In this document: positions 18,257 to 26,486 of the stretch, one piece after another
Layout of the letters: every line of letters starts with the position of its first letter
Numbering within the stretch: position 1 is the stretch's first letter
NCBI GenBank assembly: GCA_002403205.1
Contig: DHHJ01000010.1
Coordinates: 12,896 to 76,895 of the forward strand
Direction: 5' to 3'
Length of the DNA stretch: 64,000 nucleotides
Origin: Anaerolineaceae bacterium UBA4775
GTDB lineage: Bacteria; Chloroflexota; Anaerolineae; Anaerolineales; Anaerolineaceae
Notes under the pieces: generated by a model
What the model was told of the DNA's origin: nothing
Seen by the model: the letters and a program-made list of their open reading frames with translations, nothing else
Database searches by the model: none
Translations under genes and position numbers: made by a program

Positions 18257-18353
18257 CAAATTTTTTCCCTAATATCTGATACCTAATAACTGATACCTAA
18301 AGCCTTAATCCCAATTAACCATCCCCCATTCACCACTCACTTTAACGTAAAAA

Positions 18354-18425
18354 TGAGCGTGGGGAGACTCGAACTCCCAACCAATGGCTTAAAAGGCCAC
18401 TGCTCTGCCATTGAGCTACACGCCC
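18354..18425 (-). tRNA. tRNA-Lys (anticodon UUU)
   Basis: On the minus strand the sequence folds into a complete cloverleaf: acceptor GGGCGTG with CACGCTC (one G-T pair), D arm GCTC...GAGC, anticodon stem GTGGC/GCCAT around the loop CTTTTAA (anticodon TTT), and T arm GGGAG-TTCGAGT-CTCCC. The discriminator is A and CCA is not encoded. It lies downstream of the repeat cluster, a common place for insertions. Confidence 0.95.
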
Positions 18426-18494
18426 ATCATCAGGATAGTATTGTAGCACGCCCCGCCTGCAGCGTCAACATAAATTGCCCGGCGGGGGTATGGG

Positions 18495-19082
18495 TCAGCG
18501 GGTTTCCTTCACACTGCCCAACATCAGCTCGAAGTTTTCGATGGCCTCGTTTTCCGTCTGCCCATAGGGGAAGTTGGTGATGAAGGTGAAGTAAGCGCTG
18601 TCGGTCTCGAAGAAATAGGTCGACATCTCCACCTCGCCCTGGCTCGTTGCGATCAGGTGGTTGAACTCATCCATTTTAATGCGGTTCACCCGGAAGGTAT
18701 CTTGTTCCAACAGCACAGCGAACTGGTTCCCATCCAGGCTGATGGGAATATCGCCACTGGTGAGGTCAAAGAAGGCCTCCTTGCTGAAGGAGGAGGTGTC
18801 TTTGACGTGGGCGATCAGGGTGACGCAGCTTTGCAGGAATTCAACCTCCTGGTCGGGCGTGCATTTCGGCGGCACCAGGGTGATCTCCCATTGGCCGGGA
18901 TTGTCGCGGGTGGGGGCGAAATCGACCAGCCAGCGCGGCGGCAGCCTGAATTCGATGTTGAGCGCGGGTTCCTGTTCGATGCTGAAGGATTTCCAATCCT
19001 CTGTCTCACTGGCGCCGCAAGCAGAAAGGACCAGCAAAGCGGCCAGGCTGATCAAAAGGGTGATGTATTTTCGTAGGTGCAT
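18495..19082 (-). CDS. Lipoprotein of unknown function
   Basis: A 195-residue protein with a lipoprotein signal: basic start, hydrophobic stretch and lipobox LSAC (cysteine at about residue 21), so it should be anchored outside the cytoplasmic membrane. The mature part is a beta-rich domain of about 170 residues with two cysteines (KCTPDQ and QSCVTL) that may pair. No catalytic motif is seen. ATG 19082 follows GAGGAAAG at good spacing. It is transcribed towards the tRNA gene. Confidence 0.8.
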   Translation of the reverse strand: MHLRKYITLLISLAALLVLSACGASETEDWKSFSIEQEPALNIEFRLPPRWLVDFAPTRDNPGQWEITLVPPKCTPDQEVEFLQSCVTLIAHVKDTSSFSKEAFFDLTSGDIPISLDGNQFAVLLEQDTFRVNRIKMDEFNHLIATSQGEVEMSTYFFETDSAYFTFITNFPYGQTENEAIENFELMLGSVKETR

Positions 19083-19312
19083 GCTTTCCTCAATCTATGG
19101 GCGTGTTTGGGGGTGAATCTCGATAGTATAATAGCAAATAAATATCCTTGCGCCGACCAGGATCAAACATATGCATCCGGTGACGCCTGTCAATTTTACC
19201 CCAAGTTTGGTTTTAGCGCCCAGGCGATCCGAATGGCCTGTGTGCGGCGACCAATTAAGGATGAGCAACTGAACACCATCGCTGAGACGATTTGGCGAGA
19301 AAGAGAGCACTG

Positions 19313-21190
19313 ATGACCCCAGATAACAGCAAAACAACCCGAGCATTTGGCTTGTGGGACAGCAAAATCACACCGGATCTGATCGCGGCAGCGGTGAGCC
19401 TGAGTGACCCCCAGTGGGATACGGACGGGCAGACGCTGGTGTGGCGCGAGGTGCGCTCTGGCCAGGGTGTGCTGATGGCCCAGCCGGCTGGTGAAGCGCC
19501 GTACGAGCTCTCCGGCGAGCTGAATGTGCGTGGTGGGGTGGGTTACGGCGGTGGCGATTTCACCCTGCGCGCCGGGCTGGTGATCTTTGCCGAAAAAGAC
19601 GGCCGCCTTTACCGGCGGACGCTTGGACCGGGCTTCCCTGAGCCGATCACACCGGCCTTTGGCAGCACGGCTGCCCCGCAACTCTCGCCCGATAACCGCT
19701 GGGTCGCTTTTGTGCATACCTATGAGGGCTCGGATGTGCTGGCGGTGGTGGATGCTGATGGCAAACGCTGGCCAGACAAGCTGGCAGAAGGCGCAGATTT
19801 CTACATGCAGCCTGCCTGGCACCCCAGCGGGCAGGCAATTGCCTGGGTGGAGTGGGACCATCCCAATATGCCCTGGGATGGCACCCGGCTGATGTTTGCC
19901 GTGCTGGAAGGTGCTCCCCCCAGGATCACTGCTGCGCAGCATCTGGCCGGTGACGCGGAAATTTCCATTCTTCAGCCGGCGTTTTCACCCGATGGGCGTT
20001 ACCTGAGCTATGTGCGCAACCTGGGCGAGTGGGATCAGCTGGTGCTGCAGGACCTGGAGACCGGCACCCTCACGGTGTTGGTGGAGGATGCCGCCCTGCT
20101 CACACCCGCCTGGATCCAGGGTGTGGTGGTGCAAGCGTGGTCGGCCCAGAGCGACCGGATCTTCTTCCTGCAGTCACAGGCGGGCGTGACAGCGCTCAAC
20201 CAGGTTGATGTGGAGACCGGTGAGGTCAGCCCCGTGGATTTGGCGCCTTACACCGCACTGGGCCAGGTCTCTCTCAACCCGGCGGGTGAGATCGCACTGG
20301 TGGCCAGCGCGCCGACGGTCTCGGCGAGGGTGATCAGCACAGGCAAAACCGGCGTGACCGTGCATCAGCGCAGCACGAGCGAGGCGATCCCCCCGGAGGA
20401 CCTGCCCAGACCCTACGAAATCCAATGGACCTCAACCGATGGTGAGACGGTCTACGGCATTTACTCACCGCCGACCAGCAGCCGGTTCAAGGGGGAGGGC
20501 TTGCCGCCCGCAATCGTGTTGATTCATGGGGGTCCGACCAGCAGCGTGAGGATCGGCTACGACCTGGAAGCCGCTTTTTTCACCAGCCGCGGGTACGGGT
20601 ACCTTTCCGTCAATTACCGCGGCAGCACGGGGTATGGGCGTGCCTACCGTGAAGCCTTGCGCGGCCGATGGGGCGAGCTGGATGTGATCGACGCAGCCGG
20701 GGCAGCCCAGGCGCTGATCGATCAAAATCTGGCCCACCCGGATCAGCTGGTGATCAAAGGGGGCAGCGCGGGCGGCTATACCGTGCTGAACACGCTGATC
20801 CACTTCCCCGGGCTTTATAAGGCTGGCATCTGCTCCTACGGGGTGACGAACCTGTTCACCCTGGCGATGGACACGCATAAATTTGAGGAGCGGTACACCG
20901 ACTCGCTGGTGGGCCCCCTGCCTGAGGCGGCGGAGAAGTATCGTGCCTGGTCGCCGGTCTTCCACGCGGAGGCGATCAAAGATCCCGTGGCCGTCTTCCA
21001 GGGGGAGGAGGACAAGGTGGTGCCGCCCAGCCAATCGGAAGAGATCGTGAAAGCGCTCAAGGCCAACGGGGTGCCCCATGAGTACCATCTTTACCCTGGT
21101 GAAGGGCATGGCTTCAGGAAATCCGAAACACGCCGGTCATATTACCAGGCCATCGAGCGTTTCTTGCTGCAGTATGTGGTGTTTGGGTGA
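19313..21190 (+). CDS. S9-family serine peptidase (prolyl oligopeptidase/acylaminoacyl peptidase type)
   Basis: A 625-residue protein: an N-terminal beta-propeller (about 1-360, with TolB/PD40-like strands such as QPAFSPDGRYLSYVRN) followed by an alpha/beta hydrolase domain (about 370-625). The catalytic serine lies in GGSAGGYT, the aspartate in GEEDKVVPP and the histidine in GEGHGFRK; the oxyanion region is VLIHGGPTSS. No signal peptide is seen, so it is probably cytoplasmic and cleaves short peptides. ATG 19313 (MTPDNSK) is preferred over TTG 19292 because GAGAAAGAGAG lies just before it. Confidence 0.9.
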   Translation: MTPDNSKTTRAFGLWDSKITPDLIAAAVSLSDPQWDTDGQTLVWREVRSGQGVLMAQPAGEAPYELSGELNVRGGVGYGGGDFTLRAGLVIFAEKDGRLYRRTLGPGFPEPITPAFGSTAAPQLSPDNRWVAFVHTYEGSDVLAVVDADGKRWPDKLAEGADFYMQPAWHPSGQAIAWVEWDHPNMPWDGTRLMFAVLEGAPPRITAAQHLAGDAEISILQPAFSPDGRYLSYVRNLGEWDQLVLQDLETGTLTVLVEDAALLTPAWIQGVVVQAWSAQSDRIFFLQSQAGVTALNQVDVETGEVSPVDLAPYTALGQVSLNPAGEIALVASAPTVSARVISTGKTGVTVHQRSTSEAIPPEDLPRPYEIQWTSTDGETVYGIYSPPTSSRFKGEGLPPAIVLIHGGPTSSVRIGYDLEAAFFTSRGYGYLSVNYRGSTGYGRAYREALRGRWGELDVIDAAGAAQALIDQNLAHPDQLVIKGGSAGGYTVLNTLIHFPGLYKAGICSYGVTNLFTLAMDTHKFEERYTDSLVGPLPEAAEKYRAWSPVFHAEAIKDPVAVFQGEEDKVVPPSQSEEIVKALKANGVPHEYHLYPGEGHGFRKSETRRSYYQAIERFLLQYVVFG

Positions 21191-21191
21191 A

Positions 21192-21399
21192 AGTTGGTAG
21201 CTGATAGCGGATGGCTGGTAGTTGGTAGTTGGTGGCTGGTAGCTGGTAGCTGGTAGTTGGTAGTTGGTAGCTGGTAGCTGGTAGTTGGTAGCTGGTAGTT
21301 GGTAGCTGGTAGCTGGTAGTTGGTAGCTGGTAGTTGGTAGCTGGTAGTTGGTAGCTGGTAGTTGGTAGCTGGTAGTTGGTAGTTTATAGCTGATAGTTG
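21192..21399. repeat. Heptanucleotide repeat array, unit GGTAGYT
   Basis: About 28 successive, slightly varied 7-base units (GGTAGTT and GGTAGCT alternate irregularly; the outermost units are degenerate, such as GATAGCG and TATAGCT). The array begins at the stop of the S9 peptidase gene. Seven is not a multiple of three, but every frame happens to stay open, which gives a false reading frame on the minus strand. Confidence 0.95.
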
Positions 21400-21418
21400 A
21401 TAGGACTTGGCTAAAAAC

Positions 21419-21518
21419 AAATAACTAATTACTAATTACTAATAACTAATAACTAATAACTAATAACTAATAACTAATAACTAATAACTAATAACTAATA
21501 ACTAATAACTAATAACTA
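21419..21518. repeat. Heptanucleotide repeat array, unit AACTAAT
   Basis: About fourteen 7-base units, nearly perfect towards the right end (AACTAATAACTAAT...). The reverse complement of the unit is ATTAGTT, sharing TAGTT with the neighbouring GGTAGTT array, so the two arrays face each other as an imperfect inverted repeat. The array ends 6 bases before the stop of the CDF gene. Confidence 0.95.
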
Positions 21519-21524
21519 CTCGCC

Positions 21525-22424
21525 TCATTGCTCGTTGGGTTCAACGTGGACGTAGGCGCGGTCGACTTCGGGCAGGTCTTCGAGGGCGGCGATGATACGG
21601 TCGGAGATCTCGTGGGCGACATCGAGGGAGGCGTCGCCGGGCATATTGATATGCATGTCAATGGCCAGCTTGGGTCCAACATATTCGCTGACCATGTGGT
21701 GCACCTCGTGACTGCCTTGCACGCCGTTGGCTGTGGCGATGATCTTTTCGCGCAAAGCTTCGTCGGGGCCAGCACCCGTCAGGTAGGCAAAGTTTTCCCG
21801 ACCGGCATCAATGGCAGCTTTGAAGATCCATAATGAGACCAGCACCCCGGCGATGGGGTCGAGCAGGGGATGGAGCAACCCTGAGCCCCAAATGCCAATG
21901 AAAGCCGCCAGCGAGGTGAGGACATCGCTGAGGTTGTCGATGGCCGAGGCGCGCAGGGCCGGACTATCAGCTTTATGGGCGAGGTTCCTGATCACCAGGA
22001 ACATGCCGGCTTTTACGCCGGCGCTAGCCAGGAGCACCAAAGTGGGCAGACCCGGTTCAATCGCAGAGCCGCCGGCGATGAAGCGCTCGATGGAAGAGCG
22101 CAGGGCTTCATAACCGGCAATCGACATCATCAATGCCACAACCAAGCCGACCATCGGCTCAAAGCGGGAATGCCCCTGGGGGTGTGAAAGGTCGGGTGGC
22201 TGGAGCACCTTCCGCAGGGCGATGATCAGTGCCAGGGAGTAAACCACGTCCGAAAGGGAGTTGGCTGTGTCGGCATACAAAGCGATACTGCCTGAGAGGT
22301 ATGTGGCGACTCCTTTGCCGGCCACCAGGAGGATGTTCCCGGCCAGGGTGATCAACAGCGCGACTTGAAAAGCCTGTTCTCGGTCTGGGTTGGGTTTATG
22401 GTCACGTGTCCATTGCATATTCAT
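21525..22424 (-). CDS. Cation diffusion facilitator (CDF) family metal efflux protein
   Basis: A 299-residue protein with six membrane helices (about 25-215) and a cytoplasmic C-terminal domain (about 220-299). The metal site appears as ADTANSLSD in helix 2 and ASAIDNLSD in helix 5, the aspartate pairs of the family. The C-terminal part has a histidine-rich strand (SHEVHHMVSEYVG and IDMHINMPG) usual for CDF proteins. It exports divalent metals such as Zn2+, Mn2+ or Fe2+ against protons; the metal cannot be read. ATG 22424 lacks a clear ribosome binding site; a second ATG lies two codons inside. Confidence 0.9.
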   Translation of the reverse strand: MNMQWTRDHKPNPDREQAFQVALLITLAGNILLVAGKGVATYLSGSIALYADTANSLSDVVYSLALIIALRKVLQPPDLSHPQGHSRFEPMVGLVVALMMSIAGYEALRSSIERFIAGGSAIEPGLPTLVLLASAGVKAGMFLVIRNLAHKADSPALRASAIDNLSDVLTSLAAFIGIWGSGLLHPLLDPIAGVLVSLWIFKAAIDAGRENFAYLTGAGPDEALREKIIATANGVQGSHEVHHMVSEYVGPKLAIDMHINMPGDASLDVAHEISDRIIAALEDLPEVDRAYVHVEPNEQ

Positions 22425-22558
22425 AAACTATTCTGCTCATCTCTGATCGCATCGTTCGTGGTTTAAAATCTTCCTCATTATAGTCAATTGCTCAGCTATG
22501 TGTAAAGTGGAGATACAAGGTCGGGATTTGACCAATGCAGTTGTTCGTAGCAGGCGGT

Positions 22559-23524
22559 TCAGTGCTGGACGACTGCTTTCGGCAGGGGACGGCCTTCGAG
22601 GCCAGCGATCAGGTTGTCCACCGCCAATAGAGACATCTGCTCCCTTGTGGTACGGGTGGCGCTGCCGATGTGCGGGACGACGATGGCGTTGGGCTGCTGA
22701 TAGAGCGGATGCGATGGCGGAAGGGGTTCGGGGTCGGTCACATCTAAGGCAGCATACCCGATCTGACCGGACTTGAGCGCAGTGACCAGTGCTTCGGTGT
22801 TCACCACTGCGCCGCGGGCGGCATTAACCAGGATGGCGGTGGGCTTCATCTGTGAGAATTGCTCTGCACCGATCAGGCCCTTGGTGGTTTCCGTCAAGGG
22901 GACGTGCAGGCTGATGATGTCAGCATTTTCCAGCAGGTGCGCCAGCGGTACCCGTTCTGCACCCAGTTCACGCTCAAGTTCGGGGTGCTCGCTGTTGTCG
23001 GTATACAGGATGCGCATATCAAAACCTTTTGCCCGGCGGGCGACTGCGCTTCCGATGCGGCCTAAACCGACGATACCCAGGGTGGCGCCGTGAACGGATT
23101 CGCCGAGCAGGGTGGTCAGACCCCAGGTTTTCCAGTGCCCTGAGCGGGCATAGTCGATGGCTTCCCCCAAGCGGCGGGCTGCCGCCAGGATCAGGGCGAA
23201 GGCCAGGTCGGCGGTGGCATCGGTCAGCAGGTCGGGTGTGTGCCCGACCGCGATTTGCCGAGCCGCGGCCGCTTCAAGGTCGATGTTGTCAACGCCGACA
23301 GCCACCTGGCTGATGACCTTCAGGTTCTCGGCTTGTTGGATGAGGTTTGCATTGATGGGGTCTGAGAGCAGGCACAACAGGCCGTCGGCATGGCGGGTCT
23401 TTTCAAGCAACACATCGTAGGGGGGCGGCGTATCTTCGGGCCAATATTCAGCCTGGCAAAAGGCGTTCAGTTTTTCCTCTGCCTGGGGTGTGAGGTGCCG
23501 GGTGACAAATACGGAATACGGCAT
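22559..23524 (-). CDS. D-2-hydroxyacid dehydrogenase (glyoxylate/hydroxypyruvate reductase type)
   Basis: A 321-residue NAD(P)-dependent enzyme. The nucleotide-binding motif is GIVGLGRIGSAVA; the catalytic residues are R in VNAARGAVVN, E in DVTDPEPLP and H in VVPHIGSAT, as in the glyoxylate reductase/hydroxypyruvate reductase branch. It would reduce glyoxylate or hydroxypyruvate in the cytoplasm. The frame continues 29 codons upstream, but ATG 23524 (MPYSVFVTRHL) has CAGGAGCAGACCC in front and starts at the domain border, so it was chosen. Confidence 0.9.
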   Translation of the reverse strand: MPYSVFVTRHLTPQAEEKLNAFCQAEYWPEDTPPPYDVLLEKTRHADGLLCLLSDPINANLIQQAENLKVISQVAVGVDNIDLEAAAARQIAVGHTPDLLTDATADLAFALILAAARRLGEAIDYARSGHWKTWGLTTLLGESVHGATLGIVGLGRIGSAVARRAKGFDMRILYTDNSEHPELERELGAERVPLAHLLENADIISLHVPLTETTKGLIGAEQFSQMKPTAILVNAARGAVVNTEALVTALKSGQIGYAALDVTDPEPLPPSHPLYQQPNAIVVPHIGSATRTTREQMSLLAVDNLIAGLEGRPLPKAVVQH

Positions 23525-23723
23525 GGGTCTGCTCCTGGAATGGTTTAGTTTTGGTTTCACCATTGTACCCGCCAATCCTGGTGGGATGTAAGGATCAGGG
23601 GCTGATTGCACGGCCTATTTGCGTGACGGTACTCAAATAGGCTGAGCGAGGCTGTCTGCGGGTGCTATGGAAACATCATGCTCTTTTTCGGTTATAATCG
23701 CTTGGTGAGGAGAAAATCTGCTT

Positions 23724-25061
23724 ATGATTATTAAACGTGCCCTACCCAAACTTGGCTTATGCCTGTTGCTGGTAACCATTTTACTGGCCGGAGCACACGT
23801 GCTGCCTGTTGCTGCGCAACAAAATGTGGTGAATGTCTACATTTTTGAGCGTGAGGGGTGCCCGTATTGCGCACAAGCGCTCGCTCACCTGGAGACTTTG
23901 GCTGAAGCAGACCCACGCATTGTTTTGCATGTGTTCGAAATTTCAGAAAACCCTGAATATCGCGAGCTGTTCTTAACCTTTGGTGAGCAGTTTGGCTTTG
24001 AGCCCAGGTATGTTCCCACCATTTTTGTCGGTGACCGCTATTGGGTGGGCTATTCCGATGCCATCCAGGCAGAAATGGACCGCAAAATCCAGCAATGTCT
24101 GGGCAGCGCCTGTGTTGACTATGGAGGATTGATCCTGCAAGATGCGGGCATACCTGTTGAAATTACACCCGTCGACCCTTCAGAAGGGATAGACAGTGGA
24201 GATTTCCTGATCACACTGCCGCTGATTGGCACGATCAACCTGGCTGACCAGTCCTTACTGTTTAGCACCATCCTGATCTCCTTTGTGGATGGGTTCAACC
24301 CCTGTTCCATCTGGGTGCTCTCGATGCTGCTGGCGATCACATTAAATACACGCTCGCGCAAAAAGGTGCTCATCATCGGGTTCGTGTTCATTTTTGTGAC
24401 TGCGTTCATTTATGCGTTGTTCATTGGTGGCCTTTTCACGGTGTTCACGTTCATTGGCTATGTGGGTTGGATCCAGGTGATCATCGCGCTGGTGGCGATC
24501 ACCTTTGCCATTGTCAATATTAAAGATTATTTTTGGTACCAGGAAGGTATTTCTTTCACCATCAGCGACAAGAAAAAACCCGGGATCTACAAGGGAATCC
24601 GGCGCATCATGAACGCTGAGGAAAGCCTGTGGGGGCTGGTGAGTGCCACCGTTGTTTTGGCCGCCGGGGTTTCGCTGGTGGAGTTCTCCTGCACTGCGGG
24701 TTTCCCGATGGTGTGGACGAATCTGCTGGCCGTCCACGAGATCACTGGGTTGGCCTTCCTTGGCTTCCTGCTGGTTTACATGCTGGTTTACCAGCTGGAC
24801 GAATTGGGCATCTTTTTGGTTGCGGTGTTCACCTTGCGGCAGACCAAGATGGAAGAGAAGTATGGGCGCATCCTCAAATTGCTGGGCGGGATGTTGATGC
24901 TAACTTTGGCCGTTGTGATGCTGGTTGACCCAACCCTGATGAACGACATCGGGCGTTCGTTGTGGGTTTTCGGCACCGCTTTCGGGGTGACCGCGCTGGT
25001 TCTGCTGGTTCACAGGGTGGTGCTCCCCAAATTCAATATCCGCATTGGCTCTGAAGAATAA
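23724..25061 (+). CDS. Thioredoxin-like domain fused to a CcdA/DsbD-like membrane domain
   Basis: A 445-residue protein. Residues 1-31 are a signal peptide or first helix ending at VAAQ. Residues about 35-135 form a thioredoxin/glutaredoxin-like domain with the redox pair EGCPYC (about 48-53) and a cis-proline in YVPTIFVG. Residues about 170-435 hold seven to eight membrane helices with two buried cysteines, FNPCSIW and FSCTAGFP, placed as in CcdA/DsbD electron-transfer proteins. It probably moves reducing power across the membrane to extracytoplasmic thiols. TATAAT at 23693-23698 may be its -10 element, and GAGGAG precedes ATG 23724. No partner gene is adjacent. Confidence 0.85.
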   Translation: MIIKRALPKLGLCLLLVTILLAGAHVLPVAAQQNVVNVYIFEREGCPYCAQALAHLETLAEADPRIVLHVFEISENPEYRELFLTFGEQFGFEPRYVPTIFVGDRYWVGYSDAIQAEMDRKIQQCLGSACVDYGGLILQDAGIPVEITPVDPSEGIDSGDFLITLPLIGTINLADQSLLFSTILISFVDGFNPCSIWVLSMLLAITLNTRSRKKVLIIGFVFIFVTAFIYALFIGGLFTVFTFIGYVGWIQVIIALVAITFAIVNIKDYFWYQEGISFTISDKKKPGIYKGIRRIMNAEESLWGLVSATVVLAAGVSLVEFSCTAGFPMVWTNLLAVHEITGLAFLGFLLVYMLVYQLDELGIFLVAVFTLRQTKMEEKYGRILKLLGGMLMLTLAVVMLVDPTLMNDIGRSLWVFGTAFGVTALVLLVHRVVLPKFNIRIGSEE

Positions 25062-25211
25062 CATTTCAGGCAGTTGGATCAATTAATCCTGCGTTGAGGC
25101 CGGTAACGCCGCCAGCGTGTTGACTTGGCGTGCATTGGGTTTGTTTAAAATAATATACTTGCTTTTAAGGCCATAAATCCCTTATAACAGTTAATAGGAT
25201 TGGAGGTGTGC

Positions 25212-26099
25212 ATGCCTGATCAGGATGCCTACTGGCACGAGCAAATTCACCGCATCATGCCCGACCTGGAGATCATCGAATATGAACTTCACCAGGAGGG
25301 CCTGGTCAACGATGTTCTGATCGTGAACAATGAATGGGTGATCCGTTTTACCAAAACTGAATGGGGGAAGGAAATCATGGAAAATGAAGACCGCCTGATG
25401 ACCTTCCTGCAGTCCAGGCTGTCTTTGCCCGTCCCAAAACCCGTGAAGCGCGGCGAAGGGGTGATCGCTTACCGGCACCTGGTCGGTGAACATTTCTCGC
25501 GGGAGGCCTGGCTGAAGGCCGGTGAAACAGGTCGGCAGGCGCTGGCGGATAAGCTTGGAACATTTTTGCACGAACTGCACCATATTGACCTTGATGAGTT
25601 CGATTGGGATGTGCCGCACAGCTATGCCCCCGTCACCCGGGAGACGTGGCTTGAGATACACGACCGGGTGGTCGACCAGGTGTATCCATTACTGCTCCCC
25701 CATCAGATCGATTGGGTGGAGGGGTTGTTCTTTCCGGCGTTCAGCGAGCCGGATTTCTTTGAATTTACCCCCGCCCTGGTACACGCTGACCTGGCACCCT
25801 ACCATATCCTGTGTGACCCCGAGGGGGAATGCCTGACGGCTGTGATCGACTTTGGCGTGGCTGGTTTTGGCGACCCGGCCACCGATGTGGGCAGTTTATT
25901 GAACTATTACGGCGAAGCACTGGTCGCTAAGATACAAAACACTTATCCAGAACTGCAGAGGTTGATCCCTCGGGCGCGCTTTTATGCCCAGGCTATTGAA
26001 CTTCAATGGGTGTTACTGGGTCTTGAAACCGGGGAGAACTACTGGTTTACCTCGCATCTGGGCGGTGCCAGGGATATAAGGGGTGATAGGGTAATATGA
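25212..26099 (+). CDS. Aminoglycoside phosphotransferase/choline kinase-fold small-molecule kinase
   Basis: A 295-residue cytoplasmic enzyme of the APH fold. The catalytic loop is VHADLAPYHILCD (the HxDxxxxN pattern with H in place of the usual asparagine) and the metal loop is VIDFGVAGFGDPATD. The N-terminal lobe has an RFTK strand with the ATP-binding lysine. Substrates in the family include aminoglycosides, choline, homoserine and sugars. The H for N change at the metal-binding position is common in the HDLxxxHIL subgroup. ATG 25212 follows GGAGGTGTGC and is preferred over an upstream start at 25200. Confidence 0.85.
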   Translation: MPDQDAYWHEQIHRIMPDLEIIEYELHQEGLVNDVLIVNNEWVIRFTKTEWGKEIMENEDRLMTFLQSRLSLPVPKPVKRGEGVIAYRHLVGEHFSREAWLKAGETGRQALADKLGTFLHELHHIDLDEFDWDVPHSYAPVTRETWLEIHDRVVDQVYPLLLPHQIDWVEGLFFPAFSEPDFFEFTPALVHADLAPYHILCDPEGECLTAVIDFGVAGFGDPATDVGSLLNYYGEALVAKIQNTYPELQRLIPRARFYAQAIELQWVLLGLETGENYWFTSHLGGARDIRGDRVI

Positions 26100-26131
26100 A
26101 TATCCAGAACATCAGATAAAAGGAGGACAAA

Positions 26132-26407
26132 ATGACCGTTGGCGGATTGTTACTGTTGCTGCTGATAGCGGCCGTGAGCGGTTCAATCGCTCAGGCACTG
26201 GTCGGCTATTCACATGGCGGCTGTGTTGTCTCAGTGGTGGTAGGGTATATTGGCGCACTGATTGGCTGGTGGCTGGCGGACCTGTTAAACCTGCCTTTAT
26301 TGTGGCAGGTAAATATCCAGGGTCAGAACTTCCCAATTATCTGGTCGATCATCGGCGGGGCGTTGTTTGTGGCGGTGTTAAACCTGATCACCGGCAGAAG
26401 GCGCTAA
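26132..26407 (+). CDS. Small membrane protein of the transglycosylase-associated (GlsB/YeaQ/YmgE) type
   Basis: A 91-residue protein with three hydrophobic segments (about 3-24, 29-50 and 66-84). Glycine-rich helices with GALIGWWLADLL and the ending IIGGALFVAVLNLI resemble the GlsB/YeaQ family, small stress-related membrane proteins of unclear role. A strong AAAGGAGGACAAA precedes ATG 26132. It lies 32 bases after the kinase gene, probably in one transcript, and ends at a shared terminator. Confidence 0.8.
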   Translation: MTVGGLLLLLLIAAVSGSIAQALVGYSHGGCVVSVVVGYIGALIGWWLADLLNLPLLWQVNIQGQNFPIIWSIIGGALFVAVLNLITGRRR

Positions 26408-26429
26408 GACAGCTCAATTGAGTTTGAAT

Positions 26430-26468
26430 AAAAAAACAGGATGGCTAACCAAAGCCGTCCTGTTTTTG
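26430..26468. terminator. Bidirectional terminator between convergent genes
   Basis: The arms AAAACAGGATGGCT and AGCCGTCCTGTTTT form a stem of about 13 pairs with one mismatch, flanked by A-runs on the left and T-runs on the right. It serves both the small membrane protein gene (+) and the nicotinate phosphoribosyltransferase gene (-). Confidence 0.92.
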
Positions 26469-26486
26469 TGTGAGTCATTTTGGTTT

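Noticed and set aside
18657..19116. Plus-strand frames opposite the lipoprotein gene
   Set aside because: The minus strand has a lipoprotein signal, a ribosome site and normal composition; the plus frames have none.
21142..21420. Minus-strand frame of 92 codons made of YQLP repeats
   Set aside because: It is the translation of the GGTAGYT heptamer array; the repeat keeps frames open by chance.
21192..21518. Heptamer arrays considered as a CRISPR array
   Set aside because: There are no spacers; the units follow each other without gaps and no cas genes are near.
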